Source: Leeuwenhoekiella aestuarii
GTDB lineage: Bacteria; Bacteroidota; Bacteroidia; Flavobacteriales; Flavobacteriaceae
DNA length: 64,000 bases
Direction: 5' to 3'
Assembly: GCF_004104055.1 (NCBI RefSeq)
Contig: NZ_QOVJ01000001.1
Location: 310,001-374,000 of the forward strand
Each line of letters starts with the position of its first letter. Positions within the stretch are counted from its first letter, which is position 1. The translations under genes and the position numbers were made by a program. Under the pieces are notes generated by a model. The model did no database searches, was not told the origin of the DNA, and was given only the letters and a program-made list of their open reading frames with translations. Shown one piece after another: positions 9,481 through 17,378 of the stretch.

Positions 9481-10461
9481 TTAAACCGATCTATACATCA
9501 AAGCTTGTGCAAACTCGCGTAAGTTCTCTTTATTTTCTTCTTTCACGTCTAACTCATCGAGTACTTTAAGCGCCTGATGGGTATAACTTTCTATCTCTTT
9601 CTGTATTGCTTCAGAAGCTCCCGATTCAACAAAAAGCTGTTTTACTGTTTCAACCTTTTCTGATGGATCTTGTGGATTTATAGTAAATAAATGCTGTAAT
9701 TGAATGCTTTGTGCAGGATCTAATTTTTCTAATGCAGTAAGATACAGAAAGGTCTTTTTATTTTCGATTATATCTCCTCCCACTTGCTTACCAAAGGTTT
9801 TAGGATCACCAAAAGCATCTAAATAATCATCCTGTAATTGAAATGCAATCCCTAAATCACGCCCAAACTCATAAATACGATCACAATTGATCTTTGTGGT
9901 TTCTGCAACAATTGCTCCCATTTTTAAAGCCGCTCCCACTAGCACAGCGGTCTTATATTCAATCATTTTTAAATATTCAGGAAGCGTAACATCATCACGT
10001 GTTTCAAAATCTACATCATACTGCTGTCCCTCACAAACCTCTATCGCCGTTTTACTAAAAAGCTTTGCCAACTCTCTGAAAATTTCTCCTTCATAATTTT
10101 CAAATAATTGGTACGCATTAATAAGCATAGCATCTCCAGAAAGAATACCGGTATTTACATCCCATTTTTCATGCACAGTATCCTTACCTCGTCGCAAGGG
10201 AGCATCATCCATAATATCATCGTGAACCAGCGAAAAATTATGAAAAACCTCTACGGCTAATGCAGCATCTAACGCTTTTTTATGATCAGATTCAAATATA
10301 TCAGTTGCCATTAAGGTCAAAACCGGTCGCAAGCGCTTCCCTCCTAACTGTAGAATATAATTGATGGGGTCGTACAAATTCTTAGGCTCTCGCTCTGTAA
10401 TTTTACTATTTAAGTACTCAACAAACACTTCTGTGTATTGATCAATGCGCAGCATACTCAT
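9481..10461 (-). CDS. Polyprenyl synthetase (all-trans isoprenyl diphosphate synthase)
   Basis: Adds isopentenyl diphosphate units to an allylic primer to make the chain used for menaquinone or related lipids. The 326 residues show GGKRLRPVLTL (substrate binding), the first Asp-rich motif in LVHDDIMDDAPLRRG (DDxxD type) and the second in FQLQDDYLDAFGDPKTFGK with the following GGDIIENKKTFL. Chain length cannot be set from sequence alone. The start at 10461 (MSMLRIDQYTEVFVEYLN) is acceptable; the inner Met three codons in is equally possible. It leads a two-gene operon and is divergent from the TetR efflux operon. Confidence 0.93.
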   Translation of the reverse strand: MSMLRIDQYTEVFVEYLNSKITEREPKNLYDPINYILQLGGKRLRPVLTLMATDIFESDHKKALDAALAVEVFHNFSLVHDDIMDDAPLRRGKDTVHEKWDVNTGILSGDAMLINAYQLFENYEGEIFRELAKLFSKTAIEVCEGQQYDVDFETRDDVTLPEYLKMIEYKTAVLVGAALKMGAIVAETTKINCDRIYEFGRDLGIAFQLQDDYLDAFGDPKTFGKQVGGDIIENKKTFLYLTALEKLDPAQSIQLQHLFTINPQDPSEKVETVKQLFVESGASEAIQKEIESYTHQALKVLDELDVKEENKENLREFAQALMYRSV

Positions 10462-10570
10462 AAAATTTTCAGCTAAAATAAGACACTAAATCTGAACTCA
10501 ACTCTCAAAGTCTTATGAAGCTGCACGAATACCATAAAGTTATCTCATCATTAAATAAATAAAAAACTTT

Positions 10571-10598
10571 GGAAACTTATTAAGTTTTTAAAGTTTCC
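10571..10598. promoter_or_regulatory. Palindromic operator, probable TetR binding site
   Basis: GGAAACTT (10571-10578) and AAGTTTCC (10591-10598) form a perfect inverted repeat with a 12-base spacer. It lies just upstream of the -7 element at 10603-10610, where a bound repressor would block RNA polymerase. Spacing and size (28 bp) fit a TetR-family autoregulatory site. Confidence 0.6.
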
Positions 10599-10602
10599 GT
10601 TA

Positions 10603-10610
10603 TATATTTG
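10603..10610 (+). promoter_or_regulatory. -7 element of the efflux operon
   Basis: TATATTTG matches TAnnTTTG exactly. Its last base is nine bases before the regulator ATG at 10620, so the transcript would have a leader of only a few bases. Confidence 0.55.
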
Positions 10611-10619
10611 CCTTCGATT

Positions 10620-11225
10620 ATGAAGAATGAAATTTTAAAAAATGCAACGCAATTATTTTTAAGTCAAGGATTTAAAAGCGTTACTATGGATGATATCGCC
10701 ACACATATGGGGATATCAAAAAAAACAATTTATGCAAATTATGCTCATAAAACCGAGTTAGTACATGCTGCTGGCTTTGAAATATTGAATAATATTCAAT
10801 GTGGTGTACAAAATTTACTCACCGAACACATGAATCCTATTGAAGAGCTTTATGAAATAAAAAAATATGTTATACAACACCTAAAGGGAGAAAAAAATTC
10901 ATCCATTCAACAGCTTATAAAGTATTACCCAAAAATCTCCGCAGAATTACGTGCTACTCAAACCGAGTTTATTCGTGGCTGTATGAAGAAAAATATCACT
11001 CGGGGGATTGAACAGGGCCTTTTTAGAAAAAATCTGGAAGTAGAATTTGTATCTCGAATGTATCAGGTAGGGATAACGAATATCAAAGACGAAAGCATTT
11101 TTCCTCCAGAAAAATTTCCACACGTTGCTTTACATGAGATGTATTTAGAATACCATTTACGCGGCATTATAACTCCTGAAGGCAGAAAAATTCTCAATCA
11201 ATTAATTCATTCAAATCAAGACTAA
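10620..11225 (+). CDS. TetR/AcrR family transcriptional regulator
   Basis: Likely repressor of the downstream efflux genes. Residues 1-47 hold the TetR DNA-binding domain (ILKNATQLFLSQGFKSVTMD, then DIATHMGISKKTIYANYAHK). The remainder is a divergent helical ligand-binding domain. Start at 10620 (MKNEILKN) chosen over a longer frame at 10608, which would begin inside or next to the -7 element. The stop and the start of the next gene share one base (TAATG), so this is the first gene of a four-gene operon. The inverted repeat 22 bases upstream is a likely autoregulatory operator. Confidence 0.92.
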   Translation: MKNEILKNATQLFLSQGFKSVTMDDIATHMGISKKTIYANYAHKTELVHAAGFEILNNIQCGVQNLLTEHMNPIEELYEIKKYVIQHLKGEKNSSIQQLIKYYPKISAELRATQTEFIRGCMKKNITRGIEQGLFRKNLEVEFVSRMYQVGITNIKDESIFPPEKFPHVALHEMYLEYHLRGIITPEGRKILNQLIHSNQD

Positions 11226-12604
11226 TGCGAAAATCACTCCTCCTTTTTACTTGTGCTCTGGGCCTATATTTCCCGGCAAAAGCTCAAGATTCAACAGAGG
11301 TACAATCTTATGCACTCAGTTTACAAGAAGCTATTACTTATGGCCTTGAAAACAGTTATACTGCAAAAAATGCACAAACAGATGTGGAGATTGCTTTAAA
11401 ACAAAAATGGGAAATCATCGCTCAGGGATTGCCTCAAATCTCTGGTGAAATCACCTATCAAAATCAGTTAATACAGCCAACCTCTTTTATACCTGCTCAA
11501 TTTTTTGATCCAGACGCAGAGCCCGGAACCTTTACTCCGGTGCAGTTTAGCCCTAAACAAAGTGCTTCTGCTACAGCCACCTGGAATCAATTGATATTTG
11601 ACGGCTCCTATATCGTAGGCGTTCAGTCTGCAAAAACACTTTTACAGATTTCTGAAAATGCCAAAGTAAAAACAGATCTCGAGGTTAAACAAAGTGTAAT
11701 TGAAGCCTATGGTAATGTCTTACTTGCTCAGGAAAGTATTTCAATTTTTCAGAAGAACTTAAAAACCATAAATAAAAATCTAAACGATACCCGTAAGATT
11801 TTTGAAAATGGTCTTGGTGAAGAAGAGGATGTAGAGCAATTACAAATCACAGCTTTAGGCCTGGAGACGCAGCTTAATAATACGGTACGTCAACTGGCTA
11901 TCGCATACGATATGCTCAAGCTTACTTTAGGGATACCTATTGATAGTAAACTTGAAGTTACAGATAAACTTGAAGATTTGACCATGCAGTATTATGACCT
12001 TAACTTACTTACGCAAACTATAGAACCCGAAAAAAATATAGATTTTCGTATTGCTCAAGATCAAACCAATTTGGCAGAGACCGAAGTTAAGCTCGAGAAA
12101 AGTAAAGCGCTTCCCCGCTTGAGTGCTTATGTAAATTATGGAGCTTCAGGAGCGAGTAATGAGTTTACGTTTCTAAGTGATGAGCAACGCTATTTTGAGC
12201 AATCTGTTCTAGGCGTATCACTTAGCGTACCCATTTTTAGCAGCGGGATGCGTGCAGCTAAAACCGCTCAAAAAGAATTGGCTTACAAACAAAGTCTTGA
12301 AGACCTCGAGCAAGCCCGCAATCAAATCAAACTTCAGATTGCAACAGCTCGTAATGACTACCAGTTTGCATTGGATAATTATGCTACCCAAGAAAAAAAT
12401 CTTGCACTTGCAGAACGTATAGAAAACAAGAACTCTATTAAATTTTTTGAAGGTATTGCCAGTAGCTTTGAACTAAGCGAAGCACAATCTCAACTCTATC
12501 AGGCGCAGCAAGATTATTTACAAGCTATGTATGATGTTATTGCCAACAAAGCAGCATTAGAAAAAGTTTTAGACACTACTATTTACAAACCAAAAGAAGA
12601 CTAA
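11225..12604 (+). CDS. TolC-family outer-membrane efflux protein
   Basis: Outer-membrane channel of a tripartite efflux pump. Signal peptide about 1-20 (LLLFTCALGLYFPAKAQ). The 459 residues contain two OEP repeats: long helices rich in Gln/Ala/Glu (SVIEAYGNVLLAQESI, NGLGEEEDVEQLQI; later TARNDYQFALDNYATQEKNLALAERIENK and FEGIASSFELSEAQSQLYQA) and beta segments (PQISGEITYQNQL, LPRLSAYVNYGASG). It overlaps the regulator by one base and precedes the adaptor by 19 bases, so it is co-regulated with them. Confidence 0.93.
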   Translation: MRKSLLLFTCALGLYFPAKAQDSTEVQSYALSLQEAITYGLENSYTAKNAQTDVEIALKQKWEIIAQGLPQISGEITYQNQLIQPTSFIPAQFFDPDAEPGTFTPVQFSPKQSASATATWNQLIFDGSYIVGVQSAKTLLQISENAKVKTDLEVKQSVIEAYGNVLLAQESISIFQKNLKTINKNLNDTRKIFENGLGEEEDVEQLQITALGLETQLNNTVRQLAIAYDMLKLTLGIPIDSKLEVTDKLEDLTMQYYDLNLLTQTIEPEKNIDFRIAQDQTNLAETEVKLEKSKALPRLSAYVNYGASGASNEFTFLSDEQRYFEQSVLGVSLSVPIFSSGMRAAKTAQKELAYKQSLEDLEQARNQIKLQIATARNDYQFALDNYATQEKNLALAERIENKNSIKFFEGIASSFELSEAQSQLYQAQQDYLQAMYDVIANKAALEKVLDTTIYKPKED

Positions 12605-12623
12605 CCTCAGACACCTAATACCT

Positions 12624-13802
12624 ATGAAAAATATATTCACTATAGCATTTGTAACTCTTTTGCTTGTTTCCTGTGGAGGCAAAGAAGAATCTGTTGATGC
12701 AATTATTGAAAAAGGAGATTTGAGTGCGATGCGCGCAAAAAAGACCGAATTACTGGCTCAACAAAATGAGTTGAAAGCAGAAATTGACTCACTTAATGCT
12801 GCAATAGAAAAACAAGACGTTAAGAAGAAAGCTGCTTTAGTCACCACAACTACGCTTAAAGACACTTTATTTAAGCACTATTTTGAAGTGCAGGGTAATG
12901 TAAATACAGATCAGAATATCATTCTTTACGCTGAATATACCGGTGTACTTACACAACTATATGTAAAAGAAGGGCAACGGGTTTCTAAAGGGCAACGTTT
13001 AGCACGTATAGACGATGGTGGCTTGAGTAGCGAGCTGGCTCGCCAAGAGGCACAAACCGCTTTAGCAAAAACGACCTACGAACGTCAAAAAAGACTTTGG
13101 GATCAACAAATAGGTTCAGAAATCAGCTATTTAGAAGCAAAATCCAATTATGATGCTATGCAAGCCGCAACAGATCAATTGCGTTCACGAATTTCTAAAA
13201 CAGTAATTACTGCACCTTTTTCTGGAGTTGTTGACAATACCTTAGCAGATCAGGGACAGGTTGTAAATGCCGGGCAGACCGGAGTTTTACGTCTGGTAAA
13301 TCTTAGCGATATGTATGTGGAAGCTTCAATCCCGGAATCTTTTTTAGGTAAAGTTGAAGAAGGCACCGAAGTAAAAATCAGACTGGCTTCAATAGGTAAA
13401 ACCTACGACGGAAAGATCAGACAGGTAGGAAACTTCGTTAGTCCAGATAACCGGACCTTTGATGTTAAAATTTCAATACCAAATCCCGATAATGCGGTAA
13501 AGCCCAACCTGATTGCGACGGTTATGGTTAATGACTATGCTGTAGAAAGTGCCATAGTCATCCCAGAAAATGTAATTCAGCAAAATGCAATGGGTAACAG
13601 CATCACTTATGTATTTGATGAGCAGACAGATGGTACTGCTGTTGCTAAACAGGTTCAGATAGAAGAAGGTTATAGCGATGATCAGTCTGTAGAAATCACA
13701 TCTGGTCTGCAAGCCGGTGATCAGCTTATAATAGAAGGTGTACGCTCGTTGAGAGATGGCCAGCCTGTAGAATTAAAAGACAAATCTTCAAACAACCAGT
13801 AA
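12624..13802 (+). CDS. RND efflux periplasmic adaptor (membrane fusion protein)
   Basis: Joins the RND pump to the TolC-like channel. Lipoprotein signal with lipobox LLVSC (Cys17), so probably anchored to a membrane by lipid. Residues about 30-70 form a charged coiled coil (MRAKKTELLAQQNELKAEID), followed by the barrel-sandwich half-motif (TDQNIILYAEYTGVLTQLYV), a helical hairpin (about 130-190), the second half-motif (TVITAPFSGVVDNTLADQGQ), and beta-barrel and membrane-proximal domains. The extra N-terminal coiled coil is common in Bacteroidetes adaptors. One base separates its stop from the pump gene start. Confidence 0.93.
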   Translation: MKNIFTIAFVTLLLVSCGGKEESVDAIIEKGDLSAMRAKKTELLAQQNELKAEIDSLNAAIEKQDVKKKAALVTTTTLKDTLFKHYFEVQGNVNTDQNIILYAEYTGVLTQLYVKEGQRVSKGQRLARIDDGGLSSELARQEAQTALAKTTYERQKRLWDQQIGSEISYLEAKSNYDAMQAATDQLRSRISKTVITAPFSGVVDNTLADQGQVVNAGQTGVLRLVNLSDMYVEASIPESFLGKVEEGTEVKIRLASIGKTYDGKIRQVGNFVSPDNRTFDVKISIPNPDNAVKPNLIATVMVNDYAVESAIVIPENVIQQNAMGNSITYVFDEQTDGTAVAKQVQIEEGYSDDQSVEITSGLQAGDQLIIEGVRSLRDGQPVELKDKSSNNQ

Positions 13803-13803
13803 A

Positions 13804-16800
13804 ATGGCAAAAAACACCTATAAAGAATTTGGTATATCATCGTGGGCAATAGACAATAAGATGACGGTATATGTTATTACCGCCATCATCTTATTGAGTG
13901 GTCTTGCTGCCTACTACAGTATGCCTCGAGAAGCGTTCCCTGAGATTATAGAAACCAAGATTTATGTGAGTTCTGTAAACCCGGGTAACGCTGCAGAAGA
14001 TGTTGAAAAATTCATTACAGAACCTCTTGAAGAAGAGTTTAATGATATTGCCGGTGTAAAAGAGATCACCTCTACTACACTTCAGGATTACAGTATCATT
14101 ATCGTAGAATTTGAAGAAGATGTTGATGTAAACGTTGCCAAAACCAAGGTTAAAGATAAGGTTGACCTTGTAAAAGCAGAGACCACCTGGCCTACCTTAG
14201 ATAACGGTGCCAAAGTGGAACCCAATATTTTTGACCTCAACATTTCTGAAGAGCAGCCTATTTTAAACATCAACCTTACGGGAGATTTTCAGGTGCAGCA
14301 ATTAAAGGATTATGCAGAGCATCTTCAGGATAAGATCGAATTGCTTCCGCAGATTAAAGAAGCAACCATACGGGGTGCTGAAGAACAGGAAGTTGAAGTA
14401 GCTGTTGACATTTATAAAATGACTGCTTCTAAAGTAAGTTTTGATAATATTTTAAATGCAATTAGATCAGAAAACAATACCATCTCTGCGGGTAACGTAA
14501 TTTCAGACGGACTGCGTAAAAACATTCGGGTTCTGGGAGAGATTAAAAACCCAAAAGAACTCAACAATATCGTGGTGAAGCGCGATGGTGGAAACATTTT
14601 CTTAAAAGATATTGCTACGGTTCGCTTTAAAGAAAAAGATGCAACCACTTTTGCACGTGAATATGGCCAACCGGTTGTTATGCTTGACGTTAAAAAGCGT
14701 GCCGGTAAGAATATGATCGAGGCAGTAGAGTCTATTAAAAAAATCGTAGCAGAAGAAAGTGACAACTATTACCCGGAGTCTTTGCACATAAGTCTTACGA
14801 ACGACCAGTCTATCAAAACTGAAAATCAGGTTGATGATCTGGTAAACAACATCATTTTTGGTGTGATCCTCGTAGTGATAGTACTCATGTTTTTCTTAGG
14901 ATTTAGAAATGCATTATTTGTAGGTTTTGCGATTCCGCTTTCTATGTTCATGTCACTTACCATCCTATCTGCGCTAGGATTTACATTAAATACCATGGTG
15001 CTTTTTGGGTTGGTTATGGGACTCGGTATGCTGGTAGATAACGGTATTGTGGTTGTAGAAAACGTGTATTCGCTGATGGATCAGGGTATGTCACGCATCA
15101 AAGCTGCAAAACAAGGTGTTGGGGAGATTGCATGGCCTATCATCGCTTCTACAGCGACCACCCTTGCAGCCTTTTTCCCCTTAGGATTATGGCCCGGAAC
15201 CATAGGTAAGTTTATGATTTACTTCCCTATTACCCTTTCTATTGTTTTGAGTTCGTCGCTTTTTGTAGCCTTGATCATCAACTCGATGTTGACCTCTCGC
15301 TTTATGAAATTAGAAGAGGAAGAACTTACTAAGAAAAAGCTGGTACGCTACAGCCTGGTTTTAGCCGGAGTAGGAGTTATTTTATTGATTGCCGGTTTTG
15401 TTATGGACTCTGGTGGTTTCCGTGGAATAGGAAATTTGATGCTATTAGCTGCTATTTTGCTTTGGGCATACAAGTACTTCCTTGCCGGTGCAGTACGTTA
15501 CTTTCAGTTTAAATCCCTTAGAGATCTTGAGAATCTTTATGAGCGCTTCTTAAAATATGCGCTTCGCGGAAAGAAAGCTTACGTATTTTTCTTCGGAACT
15601 TTTGCAATGTTGATCCTATCTTTTATTCTTATCGGGTTAGTTCAGCCTAACGTGTTATTTTTCCCCGAAAATGAACCCAATCAGATCATTACGTATATAG
15701 AATATCCTGAAGGAACAGCGATAGAAAAAACAAATGAGCTTACCAAAAAAGTTGAAGAACGCATTTTTGATGCGATCAAAAAATATGAGGATAAAGACGG
15801 ATACAACTATATGGTTGAATCTGCTATTTCTCAGGTAGGTCAAGGTGCCGGAAACCCACAAACCGATGGTGGACAGAGTAACGAAATGCCACATAAAGGT
15901 AAAGTAACGCTCTCTATGCGTGATTTTAAATTGCGCCGTGGTGTTAAAAGTAGTACTGTTTTATCAGAAGTACGCGATGCTGTTAAAGGGTTCCCGGGTG
16001 CATCTGTAACGGTTGAAAAAGATGCTGCAGGACCTCCGGTAGGATACCCTGTAAACATTGAGATTAGCGGTGAAGATTATGAGCAAATGTTAATTGCTGC
16101 AGAAAATATGCGCTCCTATATAGAAGATCTGGGCATTGGCGGTATCGAAGAATTGAAGCTTGACATAAACCGCTCTAAAGCAGAATTGGGCGTCACCGTC
16201 AACCGTGAAAAAGCAGGGCAATTGGGTATTTCCACAGTGGCTATTGGTCAAACGTTAAGACGTTCTGTTTACGGTGAAGAAGCTTCGACTTATAAAGAAG
16301 GGGATGATGATTATGAAATCAATGTGCGTTTTAATAAAGAATACCGTTATGATGAGAATGCGTTGTTCAATCAGCCGGTAACCTTTAGAAACAATCAAGG
16401 TGAAATTATACAAGTCCCCATCTCTGCATTAGTAGACACCAAAGCAACTTCTGCATTTAGTGCAATAAAACGTAAAGATCTTAAACGTGTAATCACCTTA
16501 TATTCTAACGTATTACAAGGCTATAATGCTACCGAAATTGTAAACCAGCTCAAGCAAGAGTTATCCGGTTATGATTTACCTACCGGTACTTCATTCAGTT
16601 TTACGGGTGAGCAAGAAGAGCAAGCTGATAACATGAGCTTCTTATTGATGGCTTTAGGTATCGCTATGGGCTCTATCTTACTGATTCTGGTAGCTCAGTT
16701 TAACTCCCTTTCAAAACCGATTATCATCTTGATGGCAGTTATATTGAGTTTAGTAGGTGTGTTCTTAGGTCTCATCATTTTTAATATGGACTTTGTAATC

Positions 16801-17310
16801 CTGATGACGATGATGGGTATTATTTCTCTGGCAGGTATTGTTGTGAATAACGCCATCGTGTTGATCGATTACACACAAATACTCATTGACCGTAAAAAAG
16901 AAGAGTTGGGCTATGAGGAAGATGACTTATTAACCCGTGAAGAGTACTTTAAACTTACGGTTGCTGGTGGGAAATCCCGTTTAAGACCCGTACTACTTAC
17001 AGCAATCACAACCGTACTTGGTTTGATTCCGCTCGCGGTAGGACTCAACATTGATTTCTTTGGTCTATTTACAGATTATGATCCCGGAATCTATATTGGT
17101 GGAGATAACGTGATTTTCTGGGGACCACTCGCTTGGACGGTTATTTTTGGTTTGGTTTTCGCAACCTTCCTGACCTTAGTAATCGTACCGGTAATGTTCT
17201 ATTTAACAAACCGAGCGAAAGTTAGATTCAACGACAAGAAAAAAACACGTAAAAAGCAGAAAGAGCAGGCAAAGCTTGAAGCTGCTAACAATAATACTAG
17301 TGAAAATTAA
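13804..17310 (+). CDS. RND-family efflux pump inner-membrane transporter
   Basis: Proton-driven transporter of the AcrB/HAE1 type, 1168 residues, longer than AcrB (about 1050). It shows the N-terminal helix followed by YYSMPREAFPEI, porter domains, a first membrane block with LFGLVMGLGMLVDNGIVVVENV (the Asp of the proton relay) and a second with MMGIISLAGIVVNNAIVLID. Extra length comes from an insertion between membrane halves (about 500-560, hydrophobic, LVLAGVGVILLIAGFVMD and LLLAAILLWAYKYFL), a segment near the C-terminus (about 1075-1105) and a basic tail. Substrate unknown; the operon context suggests a drug or toxic-compound exporter under TetR control. Confidence 0.95.
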   Translation: MAKNTYKEFGISSWAIDNKMTVYVITAIILLSGLAAYYSMPREAFPEIIETKIYVSSVNPGNAAEDVEKFITEPLEEEFNDIAGVKEITSTTLQDYSIIIVEFEEDVDVNVAKTKVKDKVDLVKAETTWPTLDNGAKVEPNIFDLNISEEQPILNINLTGDFQVQQLKDYAEHLQDKIELLPQIKEATIRGAEEQEVEVAVDIYKMTASKVSFDNILNAIRSENNTISAGNVISDGLRKNIRVLGEIKNPKELNNIVVKRDGGNIFLKDIATVRFKEKDATTFAREYGQPVVMLDVKKRAGKNMIEAVESIKKIVAEESDNYYPESLHISLTNDQSIKTENQVDDLVNNIIFGVILVVIVLMFFLGFRNALFVGFAIPLSMFMSLTILSALGFTLNTMVLFGLVMGLGMLVDNGIVVVENVYSLMDQGMSRIKAAKQGVGEIAWPIIASTATTLAAFFPLGLWPGTIGKFMIYFPITLSIVLSSSLFVALIINSMLTSRFMKLEEEELTKKKLVRYSLVLAGVGVILLIAGFVMDSGGFRGIGNLMLLAAILLWAYKYFLAGAVRYFQFKSLRDLENLYERFLKYALRGKKAYVFFFGTFAMLILSFILIGLVQPNVLFFPENEPNQIITYIEYPEGTAIEKTNELTKKVEERIFDAIKKYEDKDGYNYMVESAISQVGQGAGNPQTDGGQSNEMPHKGKVTLSMRDFKLRRGVKSSTVLSEVRDAVKGFPGASVTVEKDAAGPPVGYPVNIEISGEDYEQMLIAAENMRSYIEDLGIGGIEELKLDINRSKAELGVTVNREKAGQLGISTVAIGQTLRRSVYGEEASTYKEGDDDYEINVRFNKEYRYDENALFNQPVTFRNNQGEIIQVPISALVDTKATSAFSAIKRKDLKRVITLYSNVLQGYNATEIVNQLKQELSGYDLPTGTSFSFTGEQEEQADNMSFLLMALGIAMGSILLILVAQFNSLSKPIIILMAVILSLVGVFLGLIIFNMDFVILMTMMGIISLAGIVVNNAIVLIDYTQILIDRKKEELGYEEDDLLTREEYFKLTVAGGKSRLRPVLLTAITTVLGLIPLAVGLNIDFFGLFTDYDPGIYIGGDNVIFWGPLAWTVIFGLVFATFLTLVIVPVMFYLTNRAKVRFNDKKKTRKKQKEQAKLEAANNNTSEN

Positions 17311-17333
17311 TTTTAAGTTTTAGTTAGATTTGA

Positions 17334-17362
17334 AAAAGCAGAAGCTCTAGGCTTCTGCTTTT
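17334..17362 (+). terminator. Terminator of the efflux operon
   Basis: A 12-bp stem (17334-17345 with 17351-17362), five-base loop, then a T-run. It sits 23 bases after the pump stop. The A-run on the left suggests it can also serve the convergent LRR gene ending at 17379. Confidence 0.85.
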
Positions 17363-17378
17363 TTGTTTTCTGAATAAT

